Assembly: GCA_018712665.1 (NCBI GenBank)
Contig: DVGP01000064.1
Span: forward strand, 1 to 7,219
Reading direction: 5' to 3'
Source: Candidatus Pelethomonas intestinigallinarum
GTDB lineage: Bacteria > Bacillota > Clostridia > Oscillospirales > Oscillospiraceae
DNA: 7,219 nt
This document shows, piece after piece, positions 1 through 5,739 of this stretch; position 1 is the stretch's first letter; each line of letters opens with the position of its first letter. Both the position numbers and the translations under genes were made by a program. The notes beneath the pieces are model-generated. The model worked only from the letters and a program-made list of their open reading frames with translations, did no database searches and had not been told where the DNA came from.

Positions 1-74
1 TTGCGGCCCAACGCTTCGCTATTCTGTACAAATTCATGTCCACAGCCCTATAAAAAGTTCCCACAAAATCCCGC

Positions 75-102
75 TTGCAATCCAGTCTCGATCCTCTATA
101 AT
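75..102 (+). promoter_or_regulatory. Predicted sigma-A promoter of the MATE gene
   Basis: A perfect TATAAT lies at 97-102. TTGCAA lies at 75-80, 16 bases upstream, and matches the -35 consensus at 4 of 6 positions. Transcription would start near 109, giving a leader of about 42 bases before the ATG at 151. I see no riboswitch or operator-like repeat in this leader, and nothing recognisable in bases 1-74. Confidence 0.6.
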
Positions 103-150
103 CATGTGACGGTTTTATTGATATCTTTCCCCCTCCAGGAGGCATTTTCC

Positions 151-1518
151 ATGACAAAAAATCTGACCCGGGGCAACCCCATGAGGCTGATTCTCAGCTT
201 CGGCATTCCCATTCTCTTCGGCTACCTGTTCCAGCAGCTCTACAACGTGGTGGATACCGCTATCGTGGGCAAGACCCTGGGCGGCGCGGCCCTGGCCGCC
301 GTTGGCTCCACCGGCTCGGTGAATTTCCTGGTGGTGGGCTTCTGCGCCGGCGTGTGCGGCGGCTTCGCCATCCCGGCGGCTCAGCAGTTCGGCGCCGGGG
401 ACGAGAAGGAGCTGCGCCGGTATGTCACCGGCGGGGCCTGGCTGGCCATCCTCTTCGGCGCGGCCCTCACCGCCGCCACGCTGCTGTTGGGCGGCCCCAT
501 CCTCACCATCATGAACACCCCGGCGGACATCTACGACCGGGCCTACATCTACATCATGACCATTTTCGCCGGACTGCCGGGCTACTTCCTCTACAACTAC
601 GCCGCGGGCGTTCTCCGGGCTCTGGGGGACAGCCGGACCCCGGTGATCTGGCTCATCGCCGCCTCCCTGCTGAATATCGTGCTGGACTTTGTGTTTATCC
701 TCACCTTCCACATGGATGTGTTCGGCGCGGCCTTCGCCACCATCCTCTCCCAGGCCATTGCCGGGGTGGGGTGCCTGGTGCGGATGTGCCGGGGCTTCCC
801 GGTGCTGAAAATGGAGAAAGGGGACTGGCGCTGGGATTGGAGACGGGCCCGGGAGCTGTGCGTCATGGGTCTGCCCATGGGGCTGCAGTACTCCATCACC
901 GCCATCGGCAGCGTCATGATCCAGGCCGCCGTCAACGGCCTGGGCACCGTCTACGTCACCGCCGTCACCGCGGCCAGCAAGGTCTCCATGTTCCTGTGCT
1001 GCCCCTTCGACGCCATGGGCGCCACCATGGCCACCTACGGCGGACAGAATGTGGGGGCCACCAAGTGGGAGCGGCTGGACCAGGGGCTGCGCTCCTGCAC
1101 CGTCCTGGGAGCTGTTTACGCAGCGGCGTCTCTGGGGATCGTCTTTCTCTTCGCCGATCCCTTGAACATGCTGTTTCTGGATGCGGAGAGCGCCTCCCTG
1201 CTGCCCCTGGCCCGACAGTACCTGCTCATCAGCGCCGCCTTCTACTTCCCCCTGTCCCTGGTGAACATCGTCCGGTTCCTGATCCAGGGCATGGGCTTCT
1301 CCCCCCTGGCCACCCTGGCCGGGGTGCTGGAGATGGCCGCCCGGGGCTTCGTCAGCTATCTGGTGCCGGTGTTCGGCTTTGCCGCCGCCTGCTACGCCTC
1401 CCCCGCCGCCTGGGTGCTGGCGGACATATTCCTGGTCCCCGCCTACTTCTACTGCCGCCGGAAGCTGGCCCGGCCGGAGGGGGCCCGCCGGACCGCCCCC
1501 GCCGTGAACTGCCGGTAA
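151..1518 (+). CDS. MATE-family multidrug/Na+(H+) antiporter
   Basis: This is a 455-residue integral membrane protein of the multidrug and toxic compound extrusion family, which exports cationic drugs, dyes or metabolites in exchange for Na+ or H+. The length is typical of the family. About twelve hydrophobic segments form two MatE repeats, roughly residues 15-180 and 240-405. Family hallmarks are visible: QQLYNVVDTAIVGK near residue 27, and the YNYAAGVLRALGDSRTP segment that closes the first repeat's middle part. The second repeat carries LIQGMGFSPLA and EMAARG. The ATG at 151 is chosen because AGGAGG (137-142) sits 8 bases upstream. The open frame extends further upstream, but that sequence has no MATE similarity and overlaps the promoter. 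The gene is monocistronic, between its own promoter and a terminator. It resembles the DinF/MepA/VmrA-like MATE proteins common in gut clostridia. The substrate cannot be read from sequence. Confidence 0.93.
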   Translation: MTKNLTRGNPMRLILSFGIPILFGYLFQQLYNVVDTAIVGKTLGGAALAAVGSTGSVNFLVVGFCAGVCGGFAIPAAQQFGAGDEKELRRYVTGGAWLAILFGAALTAATLLLGGPILTIMNTPADIYDRAYIYIMTIFAGLPGYFLYNYAAGVLRALGDSRTPVIWLIAASLLNIVLDFVFILTFHMDVFGAAFATILSQAIAGVGCLVRMCRGFPVLKMEKGDWRWDWRRARELCVMGLPMGLQYSITAIGSVMIQAAVNGLGTVYVTAVTAASKVSMFLCCPFDAMGATMATYGGQNVGATKWERLDQGLRSCTVLGAVYAAASLGIVFLFADPLNMLFLDAESASLLPLARQYLLISAAFYFPLSLVNIVRFLIQGMGFSPLATLAGVLEMAARGFVSYLVPVFGFAAACYASPAAWVLADIFLVPAYFYCRRKLARPEGARRTAPAVNCR

Positions 1519-1535
1519 GTTCCGGCTGCCGGCGC

Positions 1536-1574
1536 AAGACGTCCCCGCTGCCGCAGGCAGCGGGGACGTCTTTT
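1536..1574 (+). terminator. Rho-independent terminator of the MATE gene
   Basis: A perfect 17-bp stem pairs 1536-1552 with 1556-1572 around a three-base GCA loop. TTTT at 1571-1574 follows. It begins 17 bases after the MATE stop codon. The SLOG gene on the other strand ends at 1578, so the hairpin separates convergent genes. On the minus strand the stem is followed by only two T residues, so it should work mainly for the plus strand. Confidence 0.85.
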
Positions 1575-1577
1575 CTC

Positions 1578-2084
1578 TTATGCCTCCGGGCGGATGTCTA
1601 CGAAGGACACCCCCCGGCGGATGGCGTACTCCAGGGTCCGGCGGGTGCCGCCCCCGGCCCCGTCGTAGACGGCGATGACCAGGGCGCTGTGGTCCACCAT
1701 GTACCGGTTGCGGCGAAACATGCAGTCCGGGGTGTACCGCTCCTGGATCAGGGTCTCCAGGTCGCAGGCAGACACCAGGTCCCGCCACCGCCGGCGCTCC
1801 GCCGGAGACCACCTCCGGCTCTGACCGGCGCAGGGGATGGCCGCCTCCAGGGTCACGCCGGGGCGGCGGCGGCGCAGGTCCAGCACCGCCTCGGCGAAGT
1901 AGAAGTCACAGCCCCGGGCCATGCCGCAGATGAAGTGCCGCATCCCCTCCTCGTAGGCCGTCTCCACCGCGTCCCGGAGCTTCTCCTTCAGCCGCCGGCA
2001 CCGCGGGTCCTCCTCATCCCAGCCCCAGGGCAGCTTCTCCGGCCGGTGTCCGGTGAAGCAGCAGGTCCTCTCCCGGCCGCCCAT
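1578..2084 (-). CDS. SLOG-family protein (DUF1273, YoqJ-like)
   Basis: A 168-residue soluble protein with the signatures of the DUF1273 branch of the SLOG superfamily, Rossmann-like folds thought to bind or process nucleotide-derived ligands. Visible are CCFTGHRPEKLPW (residues 8-20), GMARGCD (54-60) preceding the FYFAEAVL helix, NRYMVDHS (126-133), the strand ALVIAVYDG (134-142) and the glycine turn GGGTRRTLEYA (144-154). The glycine-rich loops and the GxxRGxD motif form the presumed ligand pocket. There is no signal peptide or membrane segment. The start at 2084 is preceded by a purine-rich Shine-Dalgarno (GGAAGGGGGAG). The biochemical role of this branch is not established. Relatives occur in Firmicute chromosomes and prophages, and a founding member, YpsA of Bacillus, affects cell division. 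The gene is monocistronic with its own promoter, which carries a possible LexA box, so a stress-linked role is conceivable but inferred. Confidence 0.85.
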   Translation of the reverse strand: MGGRERTCCFTGHRPEKLPWGWDEEDPRCRRLKEKLRDAVETAYEEGMRHFICGMARGCDFYFAEAVLDLRRRRPGVTLEAAIPCAGQSRRWSPAERRRWRDLVSACDLETLIQERYTPDCMFRRNRYMVDHSALVIAVYDGAGGGTRRTLEYAIRRGVSFVDIRPEA

Positions 2085-2121
2085 GGTCTCCCCCCTTCCT
2101 CTCCGCAGAGTTTATAGGGCT

Positions 2122-2150
2122 ATTATAGAACAAACATTCTATCTTGTAAA
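2122..2150 (-). promoter_or_regulatory. Near-consensus promoter of the SLOG gene
   Basis: Read on the minus strand, TTTACA (plus positions 2145-2150) is followed after exactly 17 bases by a perfect TATAAT (2122-2127). This is the best-formed promoter in the window. It fires leftward into the SLOG gene, with its start point near 2115 and a leader of about 30 bases. It is divergent from, and close to, the ribU leader promoter. The segment is strikingly AT-rich against the surrounding coding DNA. Confidence 0.8.
2125..2142 (-). promoter_or_regulatory. Inverted repeat in SLOG promoter; candidate LexA (SOS) operator
   Basis: ATAGAA (2125-2130) and TTCTAT (2137-2142) form a perfect inverted repeat around six bases. 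It lies in the spacer and overlaps the -10. On the minus strand the core reads AGAATGTTTGTTCT. The Gram-positive LexA box is usually written CGAAC-RNRY-GTTYG. The candidate keeps GAA and GTTC with correct spacing, but has T for C at the inner position of one half-site. Position and symmetry support an operator. Assignment to LexA rather than another repressor is inference. Confidence 0.4.
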
Positions 2151-2161
2151 GAAAATATCCC

Positions 2162-2189
2162 TTGCCTTTTCTCAGATTTCGCGTATAAT
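2162..2189 (+). promoter_or_regulatory. Predicted promoter of the ribU riboswitch leader
   Basis: TTGCCT at 2162-2167 and a perfect TATAAT at 2184-2189 are separated by 16 bases. Transcription would start around 2196, about 16 bases before the riboswitch P1 stem. This places the complete aptamer in the leader. It is divergent to the SLOG promoter, with only 11 bases between the two -35 hexamers. Confidence 0.7.
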
Positions 2190-2211
2190 GGAGGCAGACA
2201 ACCGAATCGTT

Positions 2212-2336
2212 CATCTTCAGGGCGGGGTGCAAGTCCCCACCGGCGGTGATGGCCTCTGGCCTCAGTCCGCGACCGCGCAAGCGTTGAACCGGTGTGAATC
2301 CGGTACCGACAGTGACAGTCTGGATGGAAGAAGATG
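2212..2336 (+). promoter_or_regulatory. FMN riboswitch (RFN element)
   Basis: The conserved RFN blocks occur in order: CATCTTCAGGGCGGGGTGC, then CCCCACCGGCGGTGAT, then CAGTCCGCGACCGCG. These are followed by GGTGTGAATCCGGTACCGAC and by AGTCTGGATG with GAAGATG. The outer P1 stem pairs CATCTTC (2212-2218) with GAAGATG (2330-2336), seven Watson-Crick pairs. FMN binding to this aptamer normally reduces expression of flavin biosynthesis or uptake genes, and the next gene is the riboflavin transporter ribU. I see no complete U-tailed terminator before the start codon, so control is probably at translation initiation. Confidence 0.97.
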
Positions 2337-2405
2337 GCCGCGCTCTTTCGCGGGCAGTACTCCGGGGATGGATCGTCTTCGGGCGTACTATATCCGTGAA
2401 GGAGT
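2330..2405 (+). promoter_or_regulatory. Likely translational expression platform of the FMN riboswitch
   Basis: The 3' strand of P1 with the next base (2330-2337) can alternatively pair with TCGTCTTC (2373-2380), eight pairs including two G-U. The TCTTC part (2376-2380) can instead pair with GAAGG (2398-2402), which includes the Shine-Dalgarno sequence ahead of ribU. A second possible sequestering pair is ACTCC (2359-2363) with GGAGT (2401-2405). These alternatives fit a switch in which FMN-stabilised P1 frees TCTTC to mask the ribosome binding site. There is also a 5-bp hairpin, CCGCG/CGCGG, at 2338-2353. The pairings were found by eye, without energy calculation. Confidence 0.5.
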
Positions 2406-2412
2406 GTTTTTT

Positions 2413-2997
2413 ATGTCCCAAACTGTCAAGACCCACAAGCTGGCGGTCACCGCCATCCTCAGCGCCGCCGCGGCCATCCTCATGTTCCTGTCCTTCCCCA
2501 TGCCCTTCCTGATCCCGTCCTTTGTGAAGATGGACTTCTCCGAGCTGCCCGCCCTCCTGGCGGCCTTCAGCCTGGGGCCCGTCAGCGGCGTGGCGGTGTG
2601 CCTGGTGAAGAACGTCATCAACGTGTTCTTCTCCACCACCGGCGGCGTGGGAGAGCTGTGCAACTTCCTGCTGGGAGTCTGCCTGGTGGTGCCCGCGGGG
2701 CTCATCTACAGGGCCAAACGCACCCGGGGCGGGGCCCTGGCCGGGGCCCTGCTCGGATCCGCGGCCATGGCGGTGTGCAGCGTCCCCATCAACTACTTCA
2801 TCTCCTACCCCTTCTACACCTCGTTCATGCCCCTGGACACCATCATCGGCATGTACCAGGACCTCATTCCCTCGGTGGATGGCCTGCTGGCCTGCCTGGT
2901 GATCTTCAACGCCCCCTTCACCCTCCTCAAGGGCCTGCTGGACACCCTTCTGGCTTTCCTGATCTACAAGCCCCTCTCCCCCCTGCTGCACCGGTGA
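2413..2997 (+). CDS. ribU: Riboflavin ECF transporter S component RibU
   Basis: A 194-residue, six-helix membrane protein that binds riboflavin outside the cell. It delivers it by docking to the shared ECF module (EcfA, EcfA', EcfT), which is encoded elsewhere. After a short cytoplasmic N-terminus (MSQTVKTHKLAVTAILSAA) comes the first membrane segment. Then follows the family motif PSFVKMDFSELPALLAAF with GP (about residues 35-57), which contributes to the flavin site. VKNVINVF and FNAPFTLLKGLLDTLLAF are also typical, the latter forming the last helix. The ATG at 2413 has AAGGAG 8 bases upstream. The frame is open further upstream, but that part is the riboswitch RNA. The FMN riboswitch gives independent support for flavin specificity. 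The gene is monocistronic and ends before a strong hairpin. Confidence 0.95.
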   Translation: MSQTVKTHKLAVTAILSAAAAILMFLSFPMPFLIPSFVKMDFSELPALLAAFSLGPVSGVAVCLVKNVINVFFSTTGGVGELCNFLLGVCLVVPAGLIYRAKRTRGGALAGALLGSAAMAVCSVPINYFISYPFYTSFMPLDTIIGMYQDLIPSVDGLLACLVIFNAPFTLLKGLLDTLLAFLIYKPLSPLLHR

Positions 2998-3016
2998 TGC
3001 GGTGTCTAATTCCCCC

Positions 3017-3045
3017 TTTTCATCTGTCAAAGGATGTGGTATACT
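3017..3045 (+). promoter_or_regulatory. Predicted extended -10 promoter of dinB, inside the ribU terminator
   Basis: TATACT at 3040-3045 is preceded by TG at 3037-3038, making an extended -10 (TGGTATACT). TTTTCA at 3017-3022 lies 17 bases upstream as a weak -35. Transcription would start around 3052, at the beginning of the right arm of the ribU terminator. The -10 lies wholly within the left arm of that hairpin. Confidence 0.5.
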
Positions 3046-3072
3046 GACGGGCAGTATACCACATCCTTTTTT
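3029..3072 (+). terminator. Rho-independent terminator of ribU
   Basis: An 18-bp perfect stem pairs 3029-3046 with 3052-3069 around the loop ACGGG (3047-3051). A run of six T residues (3067-3072) follows, partly within the stem's base. It begins 31 bases after the ribU stop codon. Confidence 0.9.
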
Positions 3073-3090
3073 GCGGAGGGGGCCGCCGCC

Positions 3091-4335
3091 GTGGACCGGG
3101 TGATCCTGCACTGTGACCTGAACAGCTTTTACGCCTCGGTGGAGCTCCTGTCCCGGCCGGAGCTCCGGGAGCTGCCGGTGGCGGTATGCGGAGACCCCGC
3201 CAGCCGCAAGGGCATCATCCTGGCCAAGAACGAGCCGGCCAAGGCCTGCGGCGTCAAAACGGCGGAGACCATCTGGCAGGCCCGGAGGAAGTGCCCGGAC
3301 CTGGTGCTGCTCCCGCCTCACCACGACCTGTACCGGGAGTTCTCCCACCTGGTGAACGCCATCTACGGCCAGTACACCGACCTGGTGGAGCCCTTCGGCA
3401 TCGACGAGAGCTGGCTGGACATCACCGGCAGCATGCACCTGTTCGGCGGCGACGCTGCCGCCATCGCCGACGAGCTCCGCCGCCGGGTCCGTGGGGAGCT
3501 GGGCCTGACGCTGTCGGTGGGAGTCAGCTTCAACAAGGTCTTCGCCAAGCTGGGCAGCGACTACCGCAAGCCCGACGCCACCACGGTGATTTCCCGGGAA
3601 AACTGGCGGGAGATCGTCTGGCCACTTCCGGTGGGCAGCATCCTCTTCGCCGGCCCCGCCGCCCAAAAGGCCCTGGCCCAGTACGGTATCCGCACCCTGG
3701 GACAGCTGGCGGCGGCGGACTTGGGGCTGGTGGAGGGGCTGCTGGGGAAGATGGGCCGCCAGCTGTGGCGCTGCGCCAACGGGCTGGATGACGCCCCCGT
3801 CCGGCCCCAGCACGAAAAAGAGCCGGTGAAAAGCGTGGGCAACAGCTCCACCTTCCCGGACAACCTGACCACCCGGGACCAGGTCCGCCGGGGCGCCGCG
3901 CGGCTGTGCGACAGCGTGGCCGCCCGGCTGCGGCAGCAGGGCCTCTACTGCAGGGCGGTGCAGGTGGGTCTGCGGGACCCCTCCTTCCACAACATATCCC
4001 GGCAGAAGCATCTGGGCCACAGCACCCATCTGATGCGGGAGCTGCTGGAGGCGGCCATGGAGCTCATTGACGGCCTGTGGCGGCCCCCCAGCCCCATCCG
4101 GCTGATCAGCGTCACCGCCCTGGATCTGACGGACACCCGGGAGACCTACGAGCAGACCGATCTGTTCGCCCCGGATCAGCCCGCTCTGGACGAGAGGCGG
4201 GAGCGGCTGGAGCAGGCGGTGGACAACCTCCGGGCCAAATACGGCAGACAGATCATCTCCTTCGGCGAGGGGACTGCCGGGCCGCTGAGCCACGAGGGCG
4301 GTGAGGAGGAACCCCCGGAACTGAAAAAACCTTAA
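3091..4335 (+). CDS. dinB: DNA polymerase IV, Y-family translesion polymerase
   Basis: A 414-residue DinB-type polymerase that copies past damaged template bases with low fidelity. The palm begins HCDLNSFYASVE, with catalytic Asp9 and aromatic Tyr14 at the steric-gate position that excludes ribonucleotides. GIDESWLD (103-110) supplies the other metal ligands, Asp105 and Glu106. LSVGVSFNKVFAKLGSDYRKP (141-161) is the conserved palm/fingers segment. A helix-hairpin-helix thumb follows (about 188-210), then the little-finger domain (about 245-350). QTDLF (355-359) fits the beta-clamp binding motif QLxLF, and a charged helix ending in KYG follows, as in many Firmicute DinB/YqjW proteins. The GTG at 3091 is chosen because AGGGGG lies 8 bases upstream and the protein then starts as DinB proteins do. 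An in-frame ATG at 3034 lies inside the terminator hairpin, upstream of the predicted transcription start. The gene appears monocistronic. I see no clear LexA box in its own promoter. Confidence 0.94.
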   Translation: MDRVILHCDLNSFYASVELLSRPELRELPVAVCGDPASRKGIILAKNEPAKACGVKTAETIWQARRKCPDLVLLPPHHDLYREFSHLVNAIYGQYTDLVEPFGIDESWLDITGSMHLFGGDAAAIADELRRRVRGELGLTLSVGVSFNKVFAKLGSDYRKPDATTVISRENWREIVWPLPVGSILFAGPAAQKALAQYGIRTLGQLAAADLGLVEGLLGKMGRQLWRCANGLDDAPVRPQHEKEPVKSVGNSSTFPDNLTTRDQVRRGAARLCDSVAARLRQQGLYCRAVQVGLRDPSFHNISRQKHLGHSTHLMRELLEAAMELIDGLWRPPSPIRLISVTALDLTDTRETYEQTDLFAPDQPALDERRERLEQAVDNLRAKYGRQIISFGEGTAGPLSHEGGEEEPPELKKP

Positions 4336-4355
4336 CTGCATCTTAGCGGCTCTTC

Positions 4356-4364
4356 TGCTATAAT
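4356..4364 (+). promoter_or_regulatory. Predicted extended -10 promoter of the ktr operon
   Basis: TGCTATAAT combines an extended TG motif (4356-4357) with a perfect TATAAT at 4359-4364. No good -35 hexamer is seen 16-18 bases upstream (CTGCAT at 4336-4341 is the 17-base option), consistent with an extended -10 promoter. Transcription would start near 4371, about 54 bases before the ktrB ATG. Confidence 0.6.
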
Positions 4365-4370
4365 GGCCCT

Positions 4371-4390
4371 GCCGGCCAGCGTTGGCCGGC
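4371..4390 (+). repeat. GC-rich 8-bp hairpin at the 5' end of the ktr transcript
   Basis: GCCGGCCA (4371-4378) pairs perfectly with TGGCCGGC (4383-4390) around GCGT. It lies exactly where the transcript from the TATAAT at 4359 should begin, so the mRNA would carry a 5'-terminal stem-loop. The following TTGTTATG is only mildly T-rich, so the hairpin is at best a weak terminator for dinB. Confidence 0.6.
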
Positions 4391-4424
4391 TTGTTATGAC
4401 TTTCTACTGCAAGAGAGGGATCAT

Positions 4425-5723
4425 ATGGCAAAATTCATCTCAAGGCTGGCGCCGGGGCGGATCATCGCCCTGGGATTCGCCCTTGTCATTCTGCTGGGTT
4501 CGGGGCTGCTGATGCTGCCCTGCAGCATCCAGGACGGCGTTACCGTCCGGTACATCGACGCCCTGTACACCTCCACCAGCGCCGTGTGCGTCACCGGCCT
4601 CATCGCCATTGACGCCGGGGACACCTTCACCCCTCTGGGCCAGTTCTTCCTGGCCTCCCTGATCCAGGTGGGGGGCCTGGGGGTAACGGCGGTGGGCGCC
4701 GGCATCATTCTGGCCATGCGGCGGCGTGTGAACCTGAAGGGCCGGAACCTGGTCCGGGAGGCCATGAATCTGGATTCCGGCCAAGGTATTGTCCGCTTCG
4801 TCCACCGCATTTTTCTGACCACACTGGCCTTTGAACTGGCGGGGGCCGCGCTGAGCTTCCTCTCCTTCGTCCAGGACTACGAACCCCTGGACGCCCTGGG
4901 CATCAGCCTGTTCCACTCGGTGGCCGCCTTCAACAACTCGGGCTTCGACATTCTGGGCAACTTCCAGAATCTGATTCCCTACCAGGACGATGTGCTGCTG
5001 AACCTGGTGACCTGTGCCCTTATCATCTTCGGCGGCATCGGCTTCCTGGTCATCCAGGAGGTCGTACGCAAACGGTTCCGCTGGAGCAAATTTTCCATGC
5101 ACACCAAGGTGGTCCTCACCGTCAGCGCCGCGCTGATCGTGGTGGGCACCCTTCTCATCAAGCTCACTGAGGACGTGACCTGGCTGGGGGCCCTGTTCCA
5201 CAGCGTGTCCGCACGTACCGCCGGGTTCTCCACCTATCCCCTGGGCTCCTTCTCCAACGCGGGGCTCCTGGTGCTGACGGTGCTCATGTTCATCGGCGCC
5301 TCCCCGGGCTCCACCGGCGGCGGCGTCAAAACCAGCACCTTCTTCGTGCTGCTCCAGGGCATCAAGTCCGCCGCCACCAACAAGACGGAAAAGGCCTTCC
5401 ACTACTCTGTTCCCGCCGACGCCTTCCGCAAGGCGGCTGTGATCACCCTGCTGGCCCTGGGCGTGGTCCTGACGGGCACCTATCTGATGGTGATTCTGGA
5501 CCCCGGCGTCACGCTGATGCAGGCGCTCTTCGAGGTCACCAGCGCCTTCGGCACGGTGGGCCTTTCCACCGGCATCACCCCCGGGCTCAGCGACGGCAGC
5601 AAGCTGCTGTCCATTCTGATCATGTACATCGGCCGTCTGGGGCCGCTGACCATCGCCTCCCTGTGGTACTTCACCAAGGGGGAGCGCACCCACTACCCCG
5701 AGGGCAATATCGCCATCGGCTAA
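4425..5723 (+). CDS. ktrB: Potassium uptake channel subunit, TrkH/KtrB family
   Basis: A 432-residue membrane protein forming the K+ (and Na+-coupled) pore of a Ktr/Trk uptake system. It shows the four membrane-pore-membrane repeats of the superfamily. Pore loops are TSAVCVTGL (51-59), AAFNNSGFD (167-175), SARTAGFST (262-270) and SAFGTVGLSTG (373-383). Each contains the single filter glycine expected for KtrB. GASPGSTGGGVKTST (291-305) is the mobile gate loop in repeat 3. GRLGPLT (403-409) holds the conserved arginine of the last pore helix. The length of about 430-450 residues and absence of an extra N-terminal pair of helices favour KtrB over proteobacterial TrkH. The ATG at 4425 follows GAGAGGGA. 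The regulatory partner gene lies 16 bases downstream, so they are probably one operon. The leader is too short to hold a c-di-AMP (ydaO) riboswitch. Confidence 0.94.
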   Translation: MAKFISRLAPGRIIALGFALVILLGSGLLMLPCSIQDGVTVRYIDALYTSTSAVCVTGLIAIDAGDTFTPLGQFFLASLIQVGGLGVTAVGAGIILAMRRRVNLKGRNLVREAMNLDSGQGIVRFVHRIFLTTLAFELAGAALSFLSFVQDYEPLDALGISLFHSVAAFNNSGFDILGNFQNLIPYQDDVLLNLVTCALIIFGGIGFLVIQEVVRKRFRWSKFSMHTKVVLTVSAALIVVGTLLIKLTEDVTWLGALFHSVSARTAGFSTYPLGSFSNAGLLVLTVLMFIGASPGSTGGGVKTSTFFVLLQGIKSAATNKTEKAFHYSVPADAFRKAAVITLLALGVVLTGTYLMVILDPGVTLMQALFEVTSAFGTVGLSTGITPGLSDGSKLLSILIMYIGRLGPLTIASLWYFTKGERTHYPEGNIAIG

Positions 5724-5739
5724 ACTAGGAGGAGCTTCC

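Noticed and set aside
30..75. DnaA-box-like ATGTCCACA and a nearby CCCACAAAA, as a possible origin element
   Set aside because: Two or more mismatches to TTATNCACA, no cluster of boxes, and no dnaA or dnaN nearby.
1..150. Upstream in-frame extension of the MATE gene back to a TTG at base 1
   Set aside because: The added 50 residues have no MATE similarity, contain several cysteines and prolines, and overlap the promoter. The ATG at 151 has a good AGGAGG.
2053..2412. Long open frame running through the FMN riboswitch into ribU
   Set aside because: The sequence is explained by the conserved RNA element. RibU homology begins at the ATG at 2413 with its own AAGGAG.
3017..3072. LexA box in the dinB promoter
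   Set aside because: No GAAC-N4-GTTC-like element is present. The palindrome there is built on GGTATACTG and works as a terminator.
3034..3090. Upstream ATG start for dinB
   Set aside because: It lies inside the terminator stem and upstream of the predicted transcription start, with no ribosome binding site. The GTG at 3091 has AGGGGG at proper spacing and gives the normal DinB N-terminus.
4336..4424. c-di-AMP (ydaO) riboswitch ahead of ktrB
   Set aside because: The available leader is under 60 bases and shows none of the conserved blocks. It is far too short for that aptamer.
2014..4431. Very long open frames on the minus strand opposite ribU, dinB and ktrB
   Set aside because: They are antisense shadows caused by high GC at third codon positions. 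Their translations are low-complexity, rich in G, Q, H and A, and lack recognisable domains.
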